DNA from: an uncultured Acetatifactor sp.
Lineage (GTDB): Bacteria; Bacillota; Clostridia; Lachnospirales; Lachnospiraceae
Reading direction: 5' to 3'
Length of the DNA: 64,000 nt
NCBI GenBank assembly: GCA_947625255.1
Contig: CANQNT010000009.1
Coordinates: 57,453-121,452 of the forward strand
Position numbers and translations under genes: made by a program. The number at the start of each line of letters is the position of its first letter. The first letter of the stretch is position 1. The notes under the pieces were generated by a model. It was not told the DNA's origin and ran no database searches. It saw only the letters and a list, made by a program, of their open reading frames with translations. Positions 52,468-60,759 of this stretch are shown piece after piece.

Positions 52468-52496
52468 GGGACCGGGGCGCCCTGCGCCCCGGTCCC
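52468..52496 (+). other. 13-bp perfect intercistronic hairpin
   Basis: GGGACCGGGGCGC, loop CCT, GCGCCCCGGTCCC, between the binding-protein gene and the permease gene. No T run follows, so it is more likely an mRNA-stabilising or attenuating stem than a full terminator. Confidence 0.8.
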
Positions 52497-52520
52497 TTGT
52501 CAAAGAAAGGACAAAAACGA

Positions 52521-53429
52521 ATGAGCAAGAATAACAGTGGCCATAGCAGGAAAATGCAGAGGCGGCAGAATATCGTGGGTTACGCCTTCGCGGCCCCGTG
52601 GATTCTGGGATTTTTAATTTTCACGTTGTATCCGATGTGCTCATCCCTTTATTATAGCTTCACGAGTTACAACACCCTGCAGGCTCCCAGGTGGGTGGGC
52701 TTTCGGAATTATAGGATCATGTTCACTTCCGACCCGTTGTTCTGGAAGTGCATTTGGAACACGGTCTACTATGCCGGCCTAAGCGTGCCGTTGGGAATTG
52801 TGGCCGGCGTGCTGATTGCGCTTCTTCTGAACCAGAAGGTGCGGGGGATGCGTTTTTTCCGGACGATTTTTTACCTGCCCACAGTGGTGTCCTCGGTGGC
52901 GGTATCGCTATTGTGGATGTGGATTCTGGAGCCCAATTTCGGCTTGCTCAACACGTTTTTGAAGAAAATCGGAATCACGGGTCCCGGCTGGCTGACGGAT
53001 CCCGCCTGGTCCAAAAACTCCCTCATTCTCATGAGCCTGTGGACCGTGGGCGGGGGGATGCTAATTTACTTGGCAGCCCTCCAGGATGTGCCGGATTCCT
53101 TGTATGAGGCGGCTACCATCGACGGCGCGAACGCTTTCAAGAAGTTCTTCAAGATCACTCTGCCGATGATTACGCCTACCTTATTCTATAACCTGATTAC
53201 GGGCGTTATCGGGGGCTTGCAGGTATTCAGCCAGGCGTTCATTATGACCAACGGCGGTCCCTCTTATTCCACTTATTTTTACGGATACCACCTGTACAAC
53301 AAGGCCTTTACGGAATATCAGATGGGCTATGCTTCCGCCCTGGCATGGGTGCTGCTCATTATCACGCTGCTTCTTTCCCTGGTCATTCTGAAGACCAGCA
53401 ACAAGTGGGTTTATTATGAGGGTAAGTAA
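52521..53429 (+). CDS. Carbohydrate ABC importer permease, MalF type
   Basis: 302 aa, six helices. EAA loop SLYEAATIDGANAFKKFFKITLPMITPTL. The N-terminal NIVGYAFAAPWILGFLIFTLYPMCSSLYYSF and the FRTIFYLPTVVSSVAVSLLW segment mark the CUT1 MalF/UgpA type. ATG 52521 behind AAAGGA. Pairs with the MalG-type permease two genes upstream. It sits just after the stable hairpin, which would lower its expression relative to the binding protein. Confidence 0.93.
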   Translation: MSKNNSGHSRKMQRRQNIVGYAFAAPWILGFLIFTLYPMCSSLYYSFTSYNTLQAPRWVGFRNYRIMFTSDPLFWKCIWNTVYYAGLSVPLGIVAGVLIALLLNQKVRGMRFFRTIFYLPTVVSSVAVSLLWMWILEPNFGLLNTFLKKIGITGPGWLTDPAWSKNSLILMSLWTVGGGMLIYLAALQDVPDSLYEAATIDGANAFKKFFKITLPMITPTLFYNLITGVIGGLQVFSQAFIMTNGGPSYSTYFYGYHLYNKAFTEYQMGYASALAWVLLIITLLLSLVILKTSNKWVYYEGK

Positions 53430-53590
53430 GCGTCCGTGGGAGGGTTCTTTTGGTTAGATCGGCAATGGCGCGACTGGCGCTGGGGTAAGCAGGCGCCCGC
53501 GCGCGGATTTTTTTGGTTGTGTCGGCGATTGTGTCGGCAATAGAAAATTGGTACGAAAGAAAGCAGATCGTGGCAAGGCAGGAGGAAAGA

Positions 53591-56212
53591 ATGGCAAAAC
53601 TATACTTTGTGGATGGGTATCATGGCGGCGTCCGGGGGCATATGCCGGAGGGCTCCTGGCAGGATATTCTTCATGCGTTGGAGCGGTGGCCGGGCTGGAA
53701 GGTCAGCCTGGAAATTGAGCCGGAATCCTGGGAGGTCCTGAAACAGAATGATCCGCAGACTTACCGCAGGCTGCAAACGTTCGTCCTGTCCCCCCAATCC
53801 CGGGACAGGGTGGAGTTCATCAGCGGAAGCTATGCGCAGCCTTTCTGCTGGGCAATCAATGGCGAGAGCAATATCAGGCAGCTCCAATATGGGATTGAAA
53901 AAATCAGGGAGCATTTTCCGGGCATCGTGATCGATACCTATGCGGTTCAGGAACCGTGCTTTACTTCCTCCTTGCCCCAGATACTGTGCCTGTTGGGGTA
54001 TGAAAGGATGAGCCTGAAGAATCCCACTGCCTGGGGCGGTTATATGGCGAAAATGCCCGGCGGCATTGTCTGGCTGAAGGGTTCTGACGGAAGCGCGATT
54101 CCGGCTGTGCCGCGTTACAACTGTGAAGAATTGATCAGCTGTAACGCAACGGAGGCTTCCGGCTATGATTATACCGCCATTGCCGGTTTTGCTGACAAGT
54201 GTGTCAGCGAAGGGGTGGAAGCCCCTGTTGGGATGTGCCTTCAGGACCTGGGGTGGTCCTCCGCTCCGCTGGTACAGGGAATCGACGTGGAGTACGTGAC
54301 CTGGAGGGAATATTTCGGACGGTTCGGCGGACGCATTAAAGGCCAGGTCTTGTTTTCCCAGGATGACGTCCGTGTAGCTCTGCCCTGGGGCAATCGGATC
54401 TTTCAGGGGATGCTTCGGACCATTCGAGTCGCGGAAAACCGCATTCTGCAGACGGAGAAGCTGCTCGCCATCGCCGAGACGGAAAAGTGCGCCGGCGCGC
54501 GGCTCCAAGGCAATCAGTCCCGGACAGACGGTCGCAGGGAAGCAAAACCGGGAGAGACGGACCTGTTCCGGGCAAAACAGATGTTGAAAGCTGCCTGGAA
54601 GATGCTCATGCAGGCGCAGCACCACGATGGGTATATCTGCGCCACCTGCGGCGACGGCACCCGCCAGTGGGCGTTCCGTTCCAACAAATTGGCCCTGGAT
54701 GCCTGCGCTTTTCTGGACCATGTGTCCGCCGCCGCACAGGCCGCGATTACCGATGCGGGGCAGAAAAAGGAAGCGTCAGGAAAGCGGGAGGCTGCCCGGG
54801 AGTCGGAAATCTGGCTGCGTGTAGTCAATACTACTTGTGACAGGCGCGATTCCCAGGCGGAAGCGGTCCTCGGGCTGCCCTGGTCCTATCAGGGGATGCG
54901 TGTTTTTGACGCGGACGGTACAATGGTACCCTGCCAATATAGCCCTGTGCGCCAATACGCGGATGGCGGCATCGGCACGGTAAAGCTGTACTTTGACGCT
55001 CACCTGGACGGCATCGGCTATCGCTATTATCGCGTGGAACTCTGCAAGGAGCGCCTGGAGCCCGGCAGAGGCATTGCAAGCCGAAGTGCGCAGAATCTGG
55101 TGGAGGTGAAAACGGACTGTCTGCACCTGGCGTTTGACCTGATGCGGGGCGGTAGCATCGTTCGCTTTCTGGACCTTAGGTCCGGCAGGGATTATGCCGC
55201 CGGGGTAACGGGTATGGGCTGCCTGAGGGGCTATTTCATAGAGGAGGGCGCGTTTCTCGGAACACAAGACGTTCAGGCGGCGTGTGAGATTCAGGAAAAT
55301 GGCCCGCTGCGCTGCAAGCTGTTGTTCCAGGGGAGTTTCCATGGAATCGCTTTTTGCCAGACCGTCATCGTCAGGAATCATGATCCGCGCTTCGACGTGG
55401 AGGTGAAAGTACACTTCCCTGAGAAAACAAAGCTCGGTTATCCTTATGAGCCTAAGGAGGAGGAACGTTACCTTGGAACGCGCCGCTCTTCCTGCCGGGA
55501 GGACTACAAGCTGGGCGTGCAGTTATCCTGGGGCAGGGGGGAGCTGCGTGTGACAAAAAGCGCGCCCTTTGACGTGTGCGAGAGCAAGGTGACAGACACC
55601 CGCTTCGATTCCTGGGAAACCATCAAGCATAATGTAATCAATGGCTGGGTGGATCTATATCAGAAAGACGAACAGGCGGGGCTTGCGGTCTATTGCGACG
55701 CCCTTAACGGCTATTCCCTGGCGGACAACCGCTTTGCCCTTACGTTGGCATTCGGGTATCACGCCAATTTCTGGTGGGGCTGCCAGCTCGCGGAAGGGAA
55801 TTATACGTTGGGTTACTCCCTGATGCCGCATACGGGCGGATGGGAGGAAGGAAAGGTGTCCTTGGAGGATGCCAGGCTGCGGGAGCCCCTTATCGTACAA
55901 AGGATGCCGGAGAAGCCGGAACGGGCAGGCCGCGCTTTGCTGTACTGCGAGGAGGATTCCGTAGAGGCAGTGACGGTTCTGACCGGGAAAGAATGCCTGG
56001 CGCGCCTTTTTCATGCGGGGACCGGAACGGAGGCGCTTCACTTGGGCGGCGAACTGGCAGGATGCGTCAGGGCTTGTACGGACCTGAACGGTCAGGATCT
56101 GGAAAAGTCCGTCCGCGAAGTCGGACCTTTTGAAATAAAAACATTACGTTGTGGGGATCAAAATGGAACATATTTCTTTTACGGAAAATGTACGCCTGAT
56201 GGGGCGCTTTGA
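53591..56212 (+). CDS. Divergent GH38-like glycosidase
   Basis: About 873 aa, no signal peptide, start at MAKLYFVDGYHGGVRGHM behind GGAGGAAAGA. The overall plan (N-terminal barrel, helical middle, large beta C-terminus ending FEIKTLR) is GH38-like. However, the zinc motif HxD reads VDGYHGG and the nucleophile block reads VQEPCFTSSLPQIL instead of LPDTFGYSxSLPQI. The helical part contains QAQHHDGYICATCGDGTRQW. It may have another linkage specificity or mechanism. The C-terminus continues 18 residues past the family end, overlapping the next gene by 50 nt. Confidence 0.75.
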   Translation: MAKLYFVDGYHGGVRGHMPEGSWQDILHALERWPGWKVSLEIEPESWEVLKQNDPQTYRRLQTFVLSPQSRDRVEFISGSYAQPFCWAINGESNIRQLQYGIEKIREHFPGIVIDTYAVQEPCFTSSLPQILCLLGYERMSLKNPTAWGGYMAKMPGGIVWLKGSDGSAIPAVPRYNCEELISCNATEASGYDYTAIAGFADKCVSEGVEAPVGMCLQDLGWSSAPLVQGIDVEYVTWREYFGRFGGRIKGQVLFSQDDVRVALPWGNRIFQGMLRTIRVAENRILQTEKLLAIAETEKCAGARLQGNQSRTDGRREAKPGETDLFRAKQMLKAAWKMLMQAQHHDGYICATCGDGTRQWAFRSNKLALDACAFLDHVSAAAQAAITDAGQKKEASGKREAARESEIWLRVVNTTCDRRDSQAEAVLGLPWSYQGMRVFDADGTMVPCQYSPVRQYADGGIGTVKLYFDAHLDGIGYRYYRVELCKERLEPGRGIASRSAQNLVEVKTDCLHLAFDLMRGGSIVRFLDLRSGRDYAAGVTGMGCLRGYFIEEGAFLGTQDVQAACEIQENGPLRCKLLFQGSFHGIAFCQTVIVRNHDPRFDVEVKVHFPEKTKLGYPYEPKEEERYLGTRRSSCREDYKLGVQLSWGRGELRVTKSAPFDVCESKVTDTRFDSWETIKHNVINGWVDLYQKDEQAGLAVYCDALNGYSLADNRFALTLAFGYHANFWWGCQLAEGNYTLGYSLMPHTGGWEEGKVSLEDARLREPLIVQRMPEKPERAGRALLYCEEDSVEAVTVLTGKECLARLFHAGTGTEALHLGGELAGCVRACTDLNGQDLEKSVREVGPFEIKTLRCGDQNGTYFFYGKCTPDGAL

Positions 56213-57182
56213 CCGAAGCGACCTGTCGGCCCCTGTGGCCGCGTGGGTGAACAGCGCGGTGTTCTGTACCTTTGAGGGAAAAGAGGTCTGGCTGCGCGCC
56301 GAGGATTCCAGCGGGGAGAATTGCCTGGAGATCATACTGGACGGCGTGGCGCGCAACTGGATCGGATTAAAACAGGGCATTCATGATTATTTGATCGAGC
56401 GGGACGTGCCGGAAGGAGTACATACGCTTGAAATTCATAAACGCACGGAGCTTCTGATCGGGACTGTCACATTTCGTGACATCTATCTTCCCGCGGGCGG
56501 GCGCTTCTACGCGCCGCCTGCGGCGCAGGAGCTGAAGCTGGAATTTTTCGGGGATTCCATTACCAATGGCGCCGGGAATGGTCATCCCCATGAGGTGGGA
56601 TACGCTCCGGCTTTGGATGACGGATATATGTCCTATGCCGCTCTCTGTGCCAGAATGCTTTCCGCGGAATATCATACGATGGCAATATCGGGCATCGGCA
56701 TTCTGCAGGATGCCATGGGCAGGGTGAACGGGCTGCCGCCCCATTTTCACGGCGTGCATGGGCTGGGAACGCCGGATTGGGATTTTTCCAAGTATTTGGC
56801 CAACGGGGTTGTCATTAACCTGGGGCAGAACGATTATTCCAATCCGATTTCGGATGAGCGGTATATAGAAGAGTATATTCACTTCGTAGAGGATATTTTG
56901 CGGCAATATCCTGACGCTTATGTGTTCTGTTGCGTCGGAACGATGAATAATAATTATTTGCCCGGCGTCCGGCGCGTGACAAAGCATTTTCATGAGCTGG
57001 GCAACGACAAGGTCTATTTGGTGGACCTGGGGCTAATCCTGCCGGAGGTAGAGGGCTGGGGCGGAGCTTTCCATCCCGGTTTTCAGACTCATTATCGCAT
57101 GGCGGCGGACCTTGCGCGATTCATCTCCGAGAAAACGGGATGGCCCTTGAAGCAGCGCCCTACGGTGGCGACAAAGTGTTAG
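56163..57182 (+). CDS. SGNH/GDSL hydrolase, CE2-like carbohydrate esterase
   Basis: 339 aa. N-terminal beta domain (1-120), then block I LEFFGDSITNGAGNG (Ser132), block III NLGQNDYSNP, and block V WGGAFHPGFQTH. The His is kept, while the Asp that usually precedes it is replaced (GGAFHP), giving a Ser-His dyad as described for some CE2 enzymes. ATG 56163 lies inside the end of the GH38-like gene, behind GTGGGGATC. Probably removes acyl groups so that the flanking mannosidases can act. Confidence 0.87.
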   Translation: MEHISFTENVRLMGRFDRSDLSAPVAAWVNSAVFCTFEGKEVWLRAEDSSGENCLEIILDGVARNWIGLKQGIHDYLIERDVPEGVHTLEIHKRTELLIGTVTFRDIYLPAGGRFYAPPAAQELKLEFFGDSITNGAGNGHPHEVGYAPALDDGYMSYAALCARMLSAEYHTMAISGIGILQDAMGRVNGLPPHFHGVHGLGTPDWDFSKYLANGVVINLGQNDYSNPISDERYIEEYIHFVEDILRQYPDAYVFCCVGTMNNNYLPGVRRVTKHFHELGNDKVYLVDLGLILPEVEGWGGAFHPGFQTHYRMAADLARFISEKTGWPLKQRPTVATKC

Positions 57183-57211
57183 GGCAGACTTGAAAATCAA
57201 CGGATTGAGGG

Positions 57212-60200
57212 ATGGCTATGTTGTTTGTGAAAGAAAAAATCAGGATTCTGTGCGAACACTTGGGGGAACAACGCAAGCTGCCTGTGGGCGGGGTTGGAAA
57301 GTTGGAATATGTGTTTGCGCCGGAATATAAAAAAAATAATATTCCCCCGCAGGACGGCTGGCAGGAAATGGAACCGGGGAGCGAGCTGGGGGGAGAAGAT
57401 GTCCATTATTGGATCAGAGGGCGCTTTACGACGCCCCGGGCGGACGAAAATCATTATCTGGTGCTGGAAGCGGTTACGGGACGTGAGGATGGCTGGGATG
57501 CCGTCAATCCCCAGGGACTGCTTTATTTGAATGGGGAAATGGCGCAGGGGTATGACGCGAATCACACGGAAGCCTATCTGGAACCGGGGACCGAGTATGA
57601 AATGTACAATTACCTGTACCTGGGTTATGTGGGGAGCCCTGTGCGGCACAGCATGAGGATCTGTTCCATCGACCGCAGAATCGAACGGCTCTATTATGAC
57701 GTATTGGTTCCCTATGAGGCGTGTCTGGTGATGGATGAAAACTCCGACGATTCTATCACGCTTCTGTCCATCCTGGAGCAGACGGCCAATTTGCTGGACA
57801 TGAGGCAGCTTTACAGCGAGGCCTACTACCGCAGTGTCGAAGAAGCGACCGCTTTCATCGGCAGGGAACTTTATGAGAAAAAATGCTCCGCCGAGGGTAA
57901 GCCCATTATCAATTACATCGGCCATACGCACATAGACGTGGAGTGGCTATGGGCGAGGGCGCAGACCCGGGAAAAGATTCAGCGGAGCTTCGCTACCGCG
58001 TCCGCCCTGATGAAGCGTTACCCGGAGTATCAATTTATGCTGTCCCAGCCGGAGCTTTATCGGTATTTAAAAGAAGAAGCGCCGGAAAAATATGCGGAAT
58101 TGAAGCAATATGTGAAAGAAGGGCGTTGGGAGCCGGAAGGCGGTATGTGGCTGGAAGCGGACTGCAACCTGTTAAGCGGGGAGAGCCTTGTGCGCCAGTT
58201 CCTCTATGGCAAAGCCTTTTTCCGGGAAGAATTCGGCAAAGACAGCCGGGTGCTTTTTTTGCCCGACGTGTTCGGCTATAGCGCGGCTCTGCCCCAGATC
58301 ATGAAAAAATGCGGTGTTGATTATTTCGTTACGTCGAAGATCAGTTGGAACGAGACCAACCAGATGCCCGTGGACGCATTCCTATGGCAGGGAATCGATG
58401 GATCGGAGGTGTTCACCTCCTTTATTACCACCCAGGAGTACGAAGGCCCGCAGCCCAAGAACGGTACAACTTATATCGGCATTATCAACAGCTCCATGAC
58501 CAAGGGAACATGGAATCGTTTTCAACAAAAGGAATACAGCCGCCGGGTGCTGGCTCCTTTCGGCTTCGGTGATGGAGGCGGCGGTCCTACGAAAGATATG
58601 CTGGAGCAATATAAGCGCCTGTCCAAAGGTCTGCCGGGACTGCCGGCGGCAAAAATAGGCTTTGTCAAGCCCCACTTAGACGAAATGAAAAAGGAATTTG
58701 ATGAAGCCTGCCGCAGGACGGGTCGCACGCCCCGATGGGTGGGAGAGCTGTATCTGGAATTCCATCGCGGAACCTATACCTCCATGGCCAGAGTTAAGCG
58801 CGGGAACCGCAAGTCGGAATTTTTGCTTCAGAAGACGGAAACTTTCTCCTATTTGGATTTCCTGCAAGGCAAGCCTTATCCGAAGCAGGAATTAGACCAA
58901 ATCTGGAGGAAAGTGATGCATGACCAGTTCCATGACATCCTCCCTGGTTCGTCCATCAAACAGGTCTATGAGGGCACGGACCGGGATTATGCCGAGGTCG
59001 AGAGGCGCTGCCAGGATATTCTCAAAGACAGGCTGGCCCATTTGGCGGAAAAAGTCACGTCCCGGGGCGGCCTGCTGGTATATAATTCCCTGGGCTTCCC
59101 CCGCAAGGGCATGGTCCGCATGGACGGCGAATTATTGGAAACGGCGGAAACCATTCCCGCGTTCGGATGGAAGGTGGTGGAGAAGCCGGCTGCCGCCCAT
59201 TCCGTCCGCGTGGATGGACGCAGGATTCAGAACCGGTATTATTGTCTGGAACTGGACGAGTGCGGAAGAATTGATTCTTTGTATGACAGACGTGCCGGCA
59301 GGGAAGTCTTTCGGACAGGGGAAAAGGGCAACGAACTTCAGGTCTTCGAAGATTTCCCCAAAGCGTTCGACGCATGGGAAATTACGGATTATTATAAGCA
59401 GAAAATGTGGCTCCTTAACGACGCCGCCGACATGGAAACTGTTTGGGACGGATGCCGGGCCGGCATTCGCATCCTTAGGAATTACTTGAATTCCCGGATT
59501 GTTCAGACCGTCTGGCTGTATGACGATCATCCCCGGATTGATTTTGAGACGGAGGCGGATTGGCACGAGCGGCACCAGCTCTTAAAAGCGGCTTTCCCGC
59601 TGGATGTTCACGCAGCCTCGGCCGCCTATGAGATCCAGTTCGGCCATGTGGTCCGCCCTACCCATGAAAACACCAGCTGGAATAAGGCCATGTTTGAAGT
59701 GAGCGGGCATAAATGGGTGGATGTGGCCGAGGACGGTTATGGCGTCAGCCTGTTGAATGACTGCAAATACGGTTATAACGTGGAGGGAAGCACCTTGAAG
59801 ATTACCCTGATTAAATGCGGCACATATCCCAATCCGGATGCGGACCAGGGCAGACATGTGTTCACCTATTCCCTCCTGCCTCATCAGGGCGGTTTCCGGG
59901 AAGCGGGCGTGATTCGGGAAGCGTATTGCATGAACCAGCCGGTGGATTGGATGGAGGTGGCCGGACGCGGGGACGGCACACTGCCGGAGGAGTTCTCGCT
60001 GGTGTCTTGTGAGCAGGAAAACGTAGTCCTGGAGACGGTGAAAAAGGCGGAAGCGGATGATGGGCTTATTGTCAGGATGTACGAAGCCTTTGACCGCAGG
60101 GGCAAGGCGGTCCTGAAGGTGGCGGAAGGATATCATAGGGCTTATCTGTGCGATTTGCTGGAAAATGTGGTCTCGGAACTGAAATTGTGGGACAATCAGG

Positions 60201-60250
60201 TAGAAATCCCCATTTCCAATTTCGAGATTGTGACGGTGAAACTGGTGTAG
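57212..60250 (+). CDS. Alpha-mannosidase, glycoside hydrolase family 38
   Basis: 1012 aa, cytoplasmic. Catalytic barrel motifs: GHTHIDVEWLW with zinc ligands His240 and Asp242, nucleophile Asp352 in FLPDVFGYSAALPQI, and FGFGDGGGGPTKDM. Helical middle domain with HDQFHDILPGSSIKQVYEGT, then the beta domain ending NFEIVTVKLV. It shares architecture with the protein at 23729-26911 but is a distinct paralogue (HTHID versus HSHMD). The last gene of the importer operon, so its substrate is probably an imported alpha-mannoside. GAGG precedes the ATG. Confidence 0.93.
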   Translation: MAMLFVKEKIRILCEHLGEQRKLPVGGVGKLEYVFAPEYKKNNIPPQDGWQEMEPGSELGGEDVHYWIRGRFTTPRADENHYLVLEAVTGREDGWDAVNPQGLLYLNGEMAQGYDANHTEAYLEPGTEYEMYNYLYLGYVGSPVRHSMRICSIDRRIERLYYDVLVPYEACLVMDENSDDSITLLSILEQTANLLDMRQLYSEAYYRSVEEATAFIGRELYEKKCSAEGKPIINYIGHTHIDVEWLWARAQTREKIQRSFATASALMKRYPEYQFMLSQPELYRYLKEEAPEKYAELKQYVKEGRWEPEGGMWLEADCNLLSGESLVRQFLYGKAFFREEFGKDSRVLFLPDVFGYSAALPQIMKKCGVDYFVTSKISWNETNQMPVDAFLWQGIDGSEVFTSFITTQEYEGPQPKNGTTYIGIINSSMTKGTWNRFQQKEYSRRVLAPFGFGDGGGGPTKDMLEQYKRLSKGLPGLPAAKIGFVKPHLDEMKKEFDEACRRTGRTPRWVGELYLEFHRGTYTSMARVKRGNRKSEFLLQKTETFSYLDFLQGKPYPKQELDQIWRKVMHDQFHDILPGSSIKQVYEGTDRDYAEVERRCQDILKDRLAHLAEKVTSRGGLLVYNSLGFPRKGMVRMDGELLETAETIPAFGWKVVEKPAAAHSVRVDGRRIQNRYYCLELDECGRIDSLYDRRAGREVFRTGEKGNELQVFEDFPKAFDAWEITDYYKQKMWLLNDAADMETVWDGCRAGIRILRNYLNSRIVQTVWLYDDHPRIDFETEADWHERHQLLKAAFPLDVHAASAAYEIQFGHVVRPTHENTSWNKAMFEVSGHKWVDVAEDGYGVSLLNDCKYGYNVEGSTLKITLIKCGTYPNPDADQGRHVFTYSLLPHQGGFREAGVIREAYCMNQPVDWMEVAGRGDGTLPEEFSLVSCEQENVVLETVKKAEADDGLIVRMYEAFDRRGKAVLKVAEGYHRAYLCDLLENVVSELKLWDNQVEIPISNFEIVTVKLV

Positions 60251-60266
60251 ATCGAGGAAATTTTTC

Positions 60267-60311
60267 ATGGAGCGCAAAGACGCGGAGGTTTTCGCTGTTT
60301 TGGCGCTCCAT
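60267..60311. other. Hairpin after the GH38 gene
   Basis: ATGGAGCGC (60267-60275) with GCGCTCCAT (60303-60311), 27-nt loop, no T run. It may mark the end of the operon but is not a good intrinsic terminator. Confidence 0.5.
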
Positions 60312-60342
60312 TCCTATGATGAGGAGATCGTCGTGCTCTAAA

Positions 60343-60723
60343 TCATGGGCAGTATGATTTTAACAGCAAACCCTCCGTAGGGCTATGCTCTATGGACACT
60401 TCTCCGTGGAGTGAATCCGCGATTTGTTTGACGATCAGCAGTCCAAGCCCGTGCCGCTGCTCGGTGGTGTTTTCATCGCGGACCATGTAATGCGGCGTGG
60501 TGTTCAGCTTCTGGATTTGTTCGTCCGTCGCGCCGATCCCGTCATCTTCCACACAGATCACACAGTTTCCCGTATCCGCGGCCACGGATACATAAATGGT
60601 ACATCCGTCCTCGTTGTGACTCACACTGTTCTGGATCAGAGCGAAGCACCTTTGTGAATCAGTAATGGCGTAATGAAAAAAACTGACGCTTTTTGGTGTC
60701 AAACGATCCTTTTTCTCATACAA
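60343..60723 (-). pseudogene. Truncated sensor histidine kinase (ATPase domain only)
   Basis: 126 codons covering just the HATPase_c part: N-box-like FALIQNSVSHNEDG, G1 VEDDGIGATDEQ, G2 QRHGLGLLIVKQIADSLHG, and a terminal YCP. No HisKA domain, His or membrane segment precedes it; the first 15 residues do not look like a kinase and lead into the upstream region of the subtilase gene. No response regulator is beside it. Most likely a remnant, though a small anti-sigma-like ATPase cannot be excluded. Confidence 0.62.
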
Positions 60724-60759
60724 TGATAAAGATAAGGAAAGCGGTCATGGAGGACGGCT

